The translations under genes were made by a program, and so were the position numbers. From assembly GCF_013694095.1 (NCBI RefSeq), contig NZ_JACEFB010000013.1, positions 1-64,000 on the forward strand: DNA of 64,000 nucleotides, written 5' to 3'. Below are positions 11,110-20,000 of the stretch, piece after piece (the first letter of the stretch is position 1; each line of letters starts with the position of its first letter). The stretch comes from Thermogemmata fonticola (GTDB lineage: Bacteria; Planctomycetota; Planctomycetia; Gemmatales; Gemmataceae). The notes beneath the pieces were generated by a model. That model saw nothing but the letters and a program-made list of their open reading frames with translations. It searched no databases and had not been told where the DNA came from.

Positions 11110-12762
11110 TCAGAGGCGGTTGCGGTAGCGGCGCGGCAGCCGACGGGCCGACGAAACGGCTGAACGATCCCCAGGGGGACTGGACCACTCCGAGGACGGC
11201 ATCGGAAATGGCGGCTCTTCCTCCTCCTTCCACCAGCCCTCCTCGTCCCGTGGTAACTGGTCGAGAGGATTCGGGAGGAAAGGTTCCGCGGAGATCACAA
11301 GCCGCGGGGTGAACCACTCCCCTTCCACTTCCTCCTTATCCAGCAGCCGATTGATCGTCATTTCGATTCGTGTCAGCAGCTCGCCTTGTTCCGGGGTGAC
11401 GAAGGAGATGGCGACCCCATCTCGGCCCAACCGGCCCGTGCGTCCGATGCGGTGGATGTAGTTATCGGCATCTTCCGGCAAGTCGTAGTTGATGACATGG
11501 GAAATGCCTTCCACGTCGATGCCGCGGCTCATGACGTCGGTGGCGATGAGGAAGCGAATGTCGCCGCTGCGGAAGGCGGCCATGATCCTTTCCCGCTGGC
11601 GTTGAGTCAAATCGCCGTGAATGACGGCAGTCTCCGCAAAGCGGGGCTTGAGCTGGCGGTATAACTCGTCCGCGCCCTGCTTGCGTGCCACAAAAATCAG
11701 GCATTGCCGGGGCGATTCCCGCTCCAGCAGATAGCAGAGCAACTCGAACTTTTTCTCGGCATCGACCGTGATGTAGCTCTGGCGGATCGTGGCGACGGTG
11801 GATTGCTCCGGCATCAGGTTGACATGCTGGGGATCGGTCATGTAGCGGTGGACCAGGCGGAGTACGGCTTCAGGCACCGTGGCGGACATCAAGAGCGTTT
11901 GCCGCTGGCTCGGACAGTGGCGCAAGATACGCTCAATATCCGGGCGGAAGCCGATGTCGAGCATGCGGTCGGCCTCATCGAGCACGACATAACGGACATC
12001 CCGGAGTTGCAATGTGCCGCGCCGCAGATGATCGAGAAGGCGTCCGGGCGTTCCGACCACGAGGTCCGTCGAGTGTTTCAGAAGGCGGGTCTGCCGTTCG
12101 AGAGGAACGCCGCCGTAGAGGGTGACGACGCGGAAGCGACGACACGGAGCCAGCTTGTGGGCTTCCGCGCTGACTTGCAGGGCCAGTTCCCGCGTGGGGA
12201 CCATCACCAGGCCAATTGGCCCGCGGAAGCGGTGGGGACGCCAGCGAGTGAGAAAAGGAAGAAGGTAAGCGGCGGTCTTGCCCGTTCCGGTTTGGGATTG
12301 GCCAATGACATCCCGGCCGCGCAATGCCAGGGGAATGATCGCCTCTTGTATCGGCGTGGGATGACGGTAGCCGGCATGCTCCAGGGCGTCCAGAACCGCC
12401 CGGCTGATACGCAATTCTGCGAAACTACGAGTAGTGACCAGGGGCACAGGTGGCCTGCATTCCCTCTCTTCCCCAGCCGCCCCGCTATCCGGGGTCGAGG
12501 AGGGGGAAGAACAACCCTCTTGGCTATCACCGTTCCCCTCACCGTCACCCGCAACGCGATCATCGAAGCCAGAACAGCTTTCCCCCCCTCCGTCGTCGCT
12601 CGATCCCTCTACAGTGCCTTCCAAATATGATTGCTCTGACGGTTGGGAATCCTCACCGGCGGCCTGATTAGCCACCCCACCTGAACTCTCTGGCGGACAA
12701 TGGTCTGAACTCTCACCCGGACAGAGGGGTTGACTCATCGGTGATGCTTCAGTCTGCGTCAT
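11110..12762 (-). CDS. DEAD-box ATP-dependent RNA helicase
   Basis: About 550 residues from the ATG at 12762; the frame is open to 12975 and the ATG at 12789 is an alternative. The first ~105 residues are acidic, Ser/Gly-rich and probably disordered. The helicase core follows in order: Q motif GYRHPTPIQ, motif I QTGTGKTAA at about 157-165, PTRELALQ, motif II DEAD at about 262, SAT, and motif VI HRIGRTGR. After the core comes a short Pro/Glu-rich tail with a basic end. Such helicases unwind structured RNA during ribosome assembly or mRNA decay. Neither start has a clear SD. Confidence 0.93.
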   Translation of the reverse strand: MTQTEASPMSQPLCPGESSDHCPPESSGGVANQAAGEDSQPSEQSYLEGTVEGSSDDGGGESCSGFDDRVAGDGEGNGDSQEGCSSPSSTPDSGAAGEERECRPPVPLVTTRSFAELRISRAVLDALEHAGYRHPTPIQEAIIPLALRGRDVIGQSQTGTGKTAAYLLPFLTRWRPHRFRGPIGLVMVPTRELALQVSAEAHKLAPCRRFRVVTLYGGVPLERQTRLLKHSTDLVVGTPGRLLDHLRRGTLQLRDVRYVVLDEADRMLDIGFRPDIERILRHCPSQRQTLLMSATVPEAVLRLVHRYMTDPQHVNLMPEQSTVATIRQSYITVDAEKKFELLCYLLERESPRQCLIFVARKQGADELYRQLKPRFAETAVIHGDLTQRQRERIMAAFRSGDIRFLIATDVMSRGIDVEGISHVINYDLPEDADNYIHRIGRTGRLGRDGVAISFVTPEQGELLTRIEMTINRLLDKEEVEGEWFTPRLVISAEPFLPNPLDQLPRDEEGWWKEEEEPPFPMPSSEWSSPPGDRSAVSSARRLPRRYRNRL

Positions 12763-13128
12763 GGAGAGGCCAGAATCGCCATTCCTCATGTTGCTGTGTG
12801 GGACCTCGCTATTCAGGTGCGCTCCTAGGGGGGGCAAACATCCGTTTCCGGAGCATAGTCGAGGCAAGATTGATCTGGACGTAATAATTGTAAGAATGTC
12901 ACCGCAGGGTCGTCCAGAGGCAGGCTGCCTCCCGAAAACCGGGTACGCGTTGCACAGGAAGTGTCGCTCCATCAAGCTCTAGCTCAGTCGATGGAGGAAT
13001 AGGCCCGACGAGGAGCCGGTAGCCGGGAAAGGAAAAGGAGTTCCGGGACACCGCGGCCCGACAGCAAAGTCTTCTCCATGCCGGGGATCGATCCCATCAA
13101 TTCCAAGAGGACGGCGGGAAAGGTTGGC
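12763..13128. other. Intergenic region upstream of the helicase gene
   Basis: Between the helicase start and the 3' end of the small membrane protein gene, both on the minus strand. The helicase frame is open through part of it (to 12975), but that stretch does not look protein-like. I see no clear promoter hexamer pair, hairpin or RNA gene. Confidence 0.4.
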
Positions 13129-13596
13129 TCAGGGGAGTTTGATGGGGGGACGTTTAGTATCCGGTTCATCCGCGGGCTGATTTTTTGCCGGGGAGTGAGG
13201 GGGCGCCGCCGGAGGAGATTTCCGCAGATGCTGGAGCACCGGCGGATTGGACGCCTCCGTCAGGGGCAGCATGGAATTACCCCCGCGGCCAGACGCAGGG
13301 TTTGGGAGGTGGGAAACGATGGCGGTGTGTCGTTCGATGAGGAACCAGCCGAGAGCGAGAAGGGCGATCGCCGAAGCCGCGAGAACATAACGGGGCCGGC
13401 GCAGGGTATCGGAAGGTGGACGGGATGATGCAGGGGGGGCAATCTGAGCCTGAAGCGCCGAGGGGGTTGCCGTCGCCTCCGGCGCAGGAGCCGGGGGCCA
13501 AACAGCGGGAATTTGAGAACGGAAATAGGCTCGCAGCAGATGATCCAATTCGTCATCTGGGGGAAGGGCCGGGAGAGGAGTATGTGGCTCTGTCAT
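13129..13596 (-). CDS. Small single-pass membrane protein, probable partner of the ECF sigma factor
   Basis: A 155-residue protein with an N-terminal cytoplasmic part beginning near DDELDHLLRAYFRSQ, a Pro/Ala-rich linker, one membrane segment (YVLAASAIALLALGWFLI, about residues 69-86) and a Pro-rich periplasmic tail. It has no zinc-binding HxxxCxxC anti-sigma motif. It directly follows an ECF sigma gene on the same strand with a gap of about 150 bases. That arrangement suggests a membrane anti-sigma or accessory protein, but this is inference from context. Confidence 0.65.
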   Translation of the reverse strand: MTEPHTPLPALPPDDELDHLLRAYFRSQIPAVWPPAPAPEATATPSALQAQIAPPASSRPPSDTLRRPRYVLAASAIALLALGWFLIERHTAIVSHLPNPASGRGGNSMLPLTEASNPPVLQHLRKSPPAAPPHSPAKNQPADEPDTKRPPIKLP

Positions 13597-13743
13597 GGCT
13601 TTGCGTCCAAAGTTTTCTTACAGGTTAGCTGTTTCCGGTCCAAGCTTGAGTTTTGGAACGTAGTCCGTCCTGTGATGCCAGAGAACCTTCTGCACGGTGC
13701 TCGGCAGGCAATCGCTGTGCCAGGAACCGCCCAGGGGTTGGGG

Positions 13744-14346
13744 TCATAGTTCCGACTCCTGCGGGGCAGCCAGCGGTGTGCCAGTTTGGGGGCGGCGGCA
13801 TTGCTCTTTCTGTTTGACCAGAGCAGCCAATCGCTGGCGGGCACGAGTCAGGCGCATATGGACAGCCGCAACCGCGATGTTCAAATACTCGGCAATGCGG
13901 TGGGTGTCGTAATCCCAAGCATAACGGAGGGTCAGGATTTCGCGGTCTGCGGGGGCGAGTTCCTGGAGCAAGCTCCGAAGCCGGGCAAATTGCTCGGTGT
14001 GTTCGAACCGCTCGACCGGTGAAGGCTGGGGGGCGACCACTCCGTTGAGGACCTCCATGCTTTGGGTACCGTGGCGGCGGAAAGCGCTTTTGGCCATATC
14101 TTCGGCCAAGTTGCGGGCCACGCGGAGGAGCCACGCCCGCGGGTTTTCGATGGTTTCTCCTGCTTCCCACTGCCGCCACAAGCGCAGGAATGTTTCCTGC
14201 ATAATGTCTAAGGCCAGGTGGCTATCCATCCAACGGGCATAGGCAATCGCCCAAATCTCCCGGCTATAGGCCGCATAGAGGCGCTCAAACTCCCGCCGTC
14301 GGGCGGAGTCCCTAGGGGAATCCGGCAGCGAATGGTGACCACCCAT
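13744..14346 (-). CDS. ECF-family RNA polymerase sigma factor
   Basis: About 200 residues. Region 2 spans about residues 20-95 (FERLYAAYSREIWAIAYARW, DIMQETFLRLW, NPRAWLLRVARNLAEDMAK). Region 4 spans about 120-180 (LLQELAPADREILTLRYAWDYDTHRIAEYLNI, then VHMRLTRARQRL as recognition helix). No region 3 or long extension is present. It would direct RNA polymerase to a small regulon, probably under control of the adjacent membrane protein. No ECF-type promoter could be identified upstream. Confidence 0.93.
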   Translation of the reverse strand: MGGHHSLPDSPRDSARRREFERLYAAYSREIWAIAYARWMDSHLALDIMQETFLRLWRQWEAGETIENPRAWLLRVARNLAEDMAKSAFRRHGTQSMEVLNGVVAPQPSPVERFEHTEQFARLRSLLQELAPADREILTLRYAWDYDTHRIAEYLNIAVAAVHMRLTRARQRLAALVKQKEQCRRPQTGTPLAAPQESEL

Positions 14347-14421
14347 CCCAGCGTTGCGCCCGCCTCATCGAGCGAGGGCCTTGTTGCCTGGCGCCTATAT
14401 GACGATGAACCTGCTGTCATC

Positions 14422-15579
14422 CTAACCGATGATGACCAAGTTGTCGCGGTGGACGATTTCGGCATAAGGGAGCTGCCCGAAGCGTTCCCGGATTTGGGTA
14501 CTGGTCAGGCCGCGGATGCGTTGGGCTTCCGCCGCGGAATAGTTGCTCAGTCCCCGTGCGATTTCCTGCCCCTCTGGCCCGCAGATGGCCACGAGGTCTC
14601 CCTTGGTAAAGTTTCCGTCGATCCGGACGACGCCGACAGGTAAAAGGCTTTTCCGCTGCTCCAGCAAGGCGCGTTGGGCCCCGGCGTCGATGTGCAAGGT
14701 GCCTTTGGGTCGAACGGTGAATCCGAGCCACCGTTTCCAGGCCGGTAGGTCTTCGCCGTGGGGTAGAAACAGCGTGCCCAGCGGTTCCGCCGCAAAGAGC
14801 CGGTCCAGCACGTGATCCCACCGGCCATTGGCAATCACCACCGCTTCCCCCGCCGCCGTGACCAATTGAGCCGCCTTGAGCTTGCTCCGCATGCCGCCCG
14901 TGCCGAGGCTGCTGCGCGTCGAAGCTGCCAGAGCGAGAATCCGGGAGTCGATCTTCTCCACCGTGGGTAAGAGGGAAGCATCGGGGTTGAGGCGGGGATC
15001 ATCGGAATACAGGCCATCCACGTTGGTCAGGAGCACCAAAAGGGGTGCCCGGAGCAGGTTGGTCACCAAGGCGGCCAAGTGGTCGTTATCCCCGAATTTG
15101 ATCTCCGCGACCGAGACAGTATCGTTCTCGTTGATGATGGGCAGGGCGCCGTACTCGAACAGGGCGTGGATGGTATTGCGGACGTTGAGGTAACGGACGC
15201 GGTGCTCGAAATCTCCCGCCGTGAGGAGGATTTGAGCCACAGCCCGCCCGTGGGGCGCAAAGCATTCCTGATACAATTGCATCAGCCGCGATTGTCCCAC
15301 GGCCGCACAGGCTTGAAGCTGGGGCAATTCCCCCGGCCGCTGCGGCAACCCCAACAGCCCCACCCCAGCGCCAATCGCTCCCGAACTGACCAAGACCACC
15401 CGCCGACCGGAGCGGTGTAAACGCTCGATCTGATCAGCCAGGGATTGCATCCGTTCCCGGTCGATCTGCCCACGGCTATCGGCCAGGACGTTTGTACCCA
15501 CCTTGATGACAACGAGGCGGGCTGGAATTACCCACTGCTCGCGTAATGGATCCGGCATAGGTCGATCCGTCATAGCCAT
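14422..15579 (-). CDS. proB: Glutamate 5-kinase with PUA domain
   Basis: About 385 residues. The amino-acid kinase domain begins with LVVIKVGTNVLAD and has VLVSSGAIGAGVGLLG, then INENDTVSVAEIKFGDNDHLAALV, LLTNVDGLY and GTGGMRSKLKAA. A PUA domain follows from about residue 290 (GTLHIDAGAQRALL to EIVHRDNLVI). It phosphorylates glutamate in the first step of proline synthesis. The start is set at the ATG at 15579 (an ATG at 15573 is also possible), since the upstream extension to 15651 is not protein-like. proA is not in the window. Confidence 0.94.
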   Translation of the reverse strand: MAMTDRPMPDPLREQWVIPARLVVIKVGTNVLADSRGQIDRERMQSLADQIERLHRSGRRVVLVSSGAIGAGVGLLGLPQRPGELPQLQACAAVGQSRLMQLYQECFAPHGRAVAQILLTAGDFEHRVRYLNVRNTIHALFEYGALPIINENDTVSVAEIKFGDNDHLAALVTNLLRAPLLVLLTNVDGLYSDDPRLNPDASLLPTVEKIDSRILALAASTRSSLGTGGMRSKLKAAQLVTAAGEAVVIANGRWDHVLDRLFAAEPLGTLFLPHGEDLPAWKRWLGFTVRPKGTLHIDAGAQRALLEQRKSLLPVGVVRIDGNFTKGDLVAICGPEGQEIARGLSNYSAAEAQRIRGLTSTQIRERFGQLPYAEIVHRDNLVIIG

Positions 15580-15738
15580 CTCATTTGGGCGGAAGCTGCT
15601 GGAGAAGGGTTTATACGGCCAGACGCCGAGAACGCAAATGCCACTTCCCACTTGTCCACCCCTAGGTCAGGCAGAAACCGCCAGGGTTGGGCGTCCTAGG
15701 AACACTGGGCTGATCGAGGGAAATGCCTAGCCTGGAAG

Positions 15739-16890
15739 TCAACGCTGCAGAATCGGCAGGTAGTTGTTGGGCAGTTGCAGGATGATCAAGGCCATGGCCG
15801 TGGCATACACCGCGCCATGGTAGGGGTCGAGCCACAGGCCGCCGCTGGTGCGGGCCTTGTGGAGCAACTCCTGACGGATGGCGGGAAACCAGGTGTTCCA
15901 ATATCGTTCCCGTGCCGTCCACATGGCCAGAGCGGCGTAATAGTGGCCGTACCAGTAATGCTGGGGTGGAATGTCCCGCAGCGATAGGGGCCGGCCCGGC
16001 AGGAATTGGAGCAGGTATTTCAACCCGCGCTCGATTTCGCCTCCCTGGTACAGCCCGGCGCTATACAAGCCGACGATGGCAGCCGCTGAGCGCGCAAAGG
16101 CCGAATGCCCTTGTCCTTTCCAATAGCTGAAGCCGCCATCGGCGACCTGGCACGCCTTGATATAAGCGACACCGGCATCAATCACGCTTTTGCGGATAAA
16201 CAGGCCGGCATTTTTGGCGGCTCGAAGGGCCATCATGTGGGCCACAGTCACGGATACGTCGGCAAAAGCAGCCCGCGGTTCGTAGCGCCAGCCCCCCTCC
16301 TTGTTCTGAGCGGCGATGGTGAAAGCGACCGCTTTTTCCAAGGCCGCACGCACGGTTTGGTCCTGGCGGGGGGTGGGCATCATGCCGCAGACCTCCGCTA
16401 GGAACAGGGTGCCGAAGCCGTGGCTATACATGGGGCTGGGTTGCGTCGCCAGCCGCCCGCTGCCTTGGCTCTCAGGAGTGGTCAGGAAACCGGGATAGGG
16501 GCCATCCGCCATCGAGGCGACATATTCGGCCGCCCGCAACACTTCATTGCCGAATCGACCCCGCCCAGGTTGATGCCCCCCCGCCATCAACGCCAGGGCC
16601 GCCAGTGAGGTAATACCCACGGCAGAGCCGCTCCGATGATCCACAAAGGAACCCTCGGCATTCTGATTGCGGGCCAGGAACTCCAAACCGCGATCGATCG
16701 CCTCTTGCACCTCGGAGGTGATCTCCTGGGCTGCGTCCCGGCGATCCTCTCCCCCCCCAGCGACGCCAGACCGCGGCGGCTGAGCATGGCTGAGCCAAGC
16801 GCCTGTACTGCCTGCCAGCGCGCCTGCTGTCACCTTCAGCCACTGCCGCCGACTGATGCCTATCGCGGTTGTCCTTTCGGGTTCAGACAC
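15739..16890 (-). CDS. Secreted squalene-cyclase/prenyltransferase-like repeat protein with twin-arginine signal
   Basis: A 383-residue protein with a GTG start preceded by GGAG. The N-terminus has a twin-arginine motif (SRRQWLKV) and a hydrophobic stretch, suggesting Tat export. The rest is an alpha/alpha-toroid of terpene-cyclase-like repeats: LEFLARNQNAEGSFVDH, VAFTIAAQNKEGGWRYEP and YIKACQVADGGFSYW show the repeated Q-x-x-x-GG/GS-W/F pattern. Catalytic DxDD is not seen, so it is probably not a true cyclase. Proteins of this type recur beside BatA/VWA and DUF4175-like genes in planctomycetes, as here. The precise role is unknown. Confidence 0.82.
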   Translation of the reverse strand: MSEPERTTAIGISRRQWLKVTAGALAGSTGAWLSHAQPPRSGVAGGGEDRRDAAQEITSEVQEAIDRGLEFLARNQNAEGSFVDHRSGSAVGITSLAALALMAGGHQPGRGRFGNEVLRAAEYVASMADGPYPGFLTTPESQGSGRLATQPSPMYSHGFGTLFLAEVCGMMPTPRQDQTVRAALEKAVAFTIAAQNKEGGWRYEPRAAFADVSVTVAHMMALRAAKNAGLFIRKSVIDAGVAYIKACQVADGGFSYWKGQGHSAFARSAAAIVGLYSAGLYQGGEIERGLKYLLQFLPGRPLSLRDIPPQHYWYGHYYAALAMWTARERYWNTWFPAIRQELLHKARTSGGLWLDPYHGAVYATAMALIILQLPNNYLPILQR

Positions 16891-17008
16891 GGCGTCGTCT
16901 CCACTTCTCCACGCATGATATACTTAAGCCCTATTCAAGCACGGTGCATCTTCCAATCTTGCCTCGCGTCGTTCACCTTGGATTCACCTTTTCCTGAACC
17001 GTGAGGAA

Positions 17009-20000
17009 TCACTTTTTCTGAAGCCGGGAGGAATAATATTGTTCCAGCAGTTTGGTGTATTTCGGGATCAATTCCTGGCGGTAGTATTCGCTTGCCTGCC
17101 GGCGTAAGGTGTCCGGTAAATGGCCCCAGACATTGCGAACCCAATCCTGCTCCCAATTCGGAGGTGCGGTGCGGGAGGGAGCAAGGGGTTTTTTCTGGGG
17201 GTCAGGGCGGGCGATTCCGCCCGGGGCTTTCGGTTCGGCGTCGATTTTCTGAGCCGCTGGCATGGGGTTTTTGCCTCCGGTCGGTGAGGAGGGGGTGCGG
17301 GAGGTCTGCGTGTCAGGCCGTGGGGAAGATGCTCCCTGGCGGGGGCGACGTGTGAAGGAGGGGGGCGTTCCCGGCTGCTCCTGACCGGAGGCGGAAGAAC
17401 CCTTTCCTCCGGAGCCTGAAGGCGAGGGAGAATTGGACTTGCTCCCCAAGGGCGGAGCGTTGCCTCCTTTGGGCATTGGAGTTGAGGAGGAATTATTTCC
17501 CGAAGGATTGTCCTTCCCCATGGGCGGATGTTGCGGTTCCTTATTGCCCCCCTTGGGAGAGTCTTGAGGGGAATCCTGGGGCGGCTTCGGGGGCGGTTCC
17601 ATGGGGGACTGCTTCTGATTCTTTTGGCTTTGGTCCTTGGGTGGCGGAGGCGGCGGGGGATGCAGGAGGGCATCGATATCCTTGAGGATATCGCGTTGGG
17701 TTTGCTGGGTTTGAGGGCCGGGGTTGGCCTGAGCCAGCTCCTGGGAAGCTTTTTGGGCATTGCGAATGATGCGCTGGAGGATCTCCCGCGGATCTTCCGG
17801 AGCCTCAGCGGGGGTCGGAGTCTCAGCGGCGGGTTGTGATTCCGGGGAACCATCAGGTCCGGCAGGGCGTGGGGGCGGGGCGACGTCCACCTGATCTAAG
17901 GCATCGCTGTCCGATTCCAGGGAAGTGCCTTCCTCCAAGGCGGCGGCTTCGAGCGCAGCGGCTTCGCGTAGATGGTATGCGCCCAAGGTTTCGATCCGGC
18001 TGTGATACCATCGGGTTATCATGGTTATCAGATGATGGCCGCGTGCCGTCACGCGTCGCTCCGGGCGCAGGAGGGAGGAAGGCGGATCATCCGCAGTGCC
18101 TTGGGGGATATTGGTGGGATCGGGCGGCTGGAGCCGGGGCATAGGAGGCGGTGCCGGTCGGGGTGGCGGAGCCACGGGAAGGGCAGGAGGAGCCTCCTCC
18201 GGTTGAGCTGTGGATTCGTCCAAGAGTGCGGCGAGCTTTTGGAAAAGGGCCGCGATTGTCCGTTGGGCAGCCTCTAGCTCCTGAAGTTCTTCACGATCGG
18301 CATCGGAAAGGCGGGACAGGTCCGGATGGTGCTGGGCGAAGGCGGCCGTGCGCTGGTGAATCTCGGCTTGCCAAGCGCGCAGGGCCTTGAGCTGAGCTAG
18401 GGGGGGAATCATTTCTCCCCGGAAGGCGGCAGGATCGGAGGATGCCGAGGGGGGGCGGGGAGAAGCGGAACGATCCGGGGCCGGCGGTGTCAGGCTGCCG
18501 CTATCGTCTTGCAGGGCGAGCAACAGTTGCTCCAGCCGGCGAGCGGCTTGTTCCATCGGTTGCACCAGACGTTGCTGGGCGGCTGTCTCCGCTTGGTCGC
18601 TCCAGGGAAGATCGGGATCGAGATCGTCGAGGCGTTGGTGGATACGCCCGGCGGCCCGCTCCAGCAGTTCGGCGGTGTCGCGAATGAGATGTTGGAGAAC
18701 CGGCCAGTGGCTCAGTTCCTCCGCGAAGGGCCGGACATCTTCGGCGAGTTGTTTCTGGTCCTCGGCCAAAGCGGCGTAGCCTTGCTGAAGGGTGCGGGTC
18801 CAGCGTTTTTGGGCGAGAAGCTGGTGATGCAGGCGCTGGGCTTCGGCGATGCGGGAACGCTGGCGTTCCAGGAGGGCCTGGAGGCGATCGCGGAGTTGAC
18901 GGCGTTTTTCATCCGCGAGCCGCTCGGCGGGGGAATGAGCAGCCACAGTGGCATCGAGGCGGTCGCGGGCTTCGTCCAAGCGCTCGATGGCCTGGACTTG
19001 TTCGGCCCAGGCAGCTTGGCCCTGCTGGAGCGCTTGCTGGGCGGCTGCCATCTGATCAATCGCCTCCTGGAGGGCTTGGAGGACTTCGGGCTGCCCCTGA
19101 CGTTGGAGGCGTTGGAGCAATTGTTGGGCGTGTTCCTGGAGCTGACCCTGTTGGCGGGCCAGGCGTTGCAATTCCGCGGTGCGCTGGGCGGGATCGCTCT
19201 GTTGAGCGGCTTTTTGGGTGCGCCGCCGCAACTCATCCTGGGCGGTCCCCAGGGCGTCGAGACTATCCGCAGCCGCCCGCAGACGGGTCAGTTCTGGAAT
19301 GGGGTCGGGGGTTTGTTCCTTCAGAGCGGTGATGAGGCGTTCCAGCCGTTCGGCTGCCTGGCGAGTTTGGCGAGCGGCCTGGGCCTGGAGATTGTTCCGC
19401 AGAGCGCTAGCGGCCTGCCGGAGGTCTTCGGCGGTGGTTTGGCCTTGGGCGGCCTGGATGGCCTGGCGTAAAGCGGCAGCTTCCTGAGCGGCTAGCTCGG
19501 CCTGGCGGAGCCGCTCCTGGGCGAGGGTTTGTTCCACGGCGGCTTGAGCTTGGAGGAAGGATCGCTGGGGGGAGTCCGGGGGAAGTTGTTGGGCTTGTTG
19601 CAGGATGTCGGCAGCACGCTGGCGGGCGGCAGCCGCCGCCGAGCGGGCTTGCTCGGCCTCCGTTTCCTTAGTCTGGGCCAAACTGGCGGCGCGGCTCAGA
19701 AGCGCTTCCGCTTGCTCCGCTGCCGCATCGAGCCGGGTAGCTCGGCGTTGCAACTCGGCTTGCTGCTCAGCGGGTAACTGGCCAGGCGTCTGGCCGGCGG
19801 GAATCTGTTCTCCCAGACGTTGCAACTCCGAGGCTTGTTGCAGAAGTTGCTGCTGGAGCAGCCGGGCAGCACTGCGCACATCGGCGGCCCCGCTCCACTC
19901 CGTGAGCAATTCGGCCAAAGCCTGCAACTGCTCTTGCACCACCCGCTGCTGTTGCCGCAGGGCCAGGAGGCGCTCTTCCACGAGAGGGGATGGCTGAAGT

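Noticed and set aside
18509-19471. 320-codon ORF on the plus strand
   Set aside because: Antisense to the repetitive coiled coil of the DUF4175-like gene; its Leu/Gly-rich reading is the complement of Gln/Ala codons.
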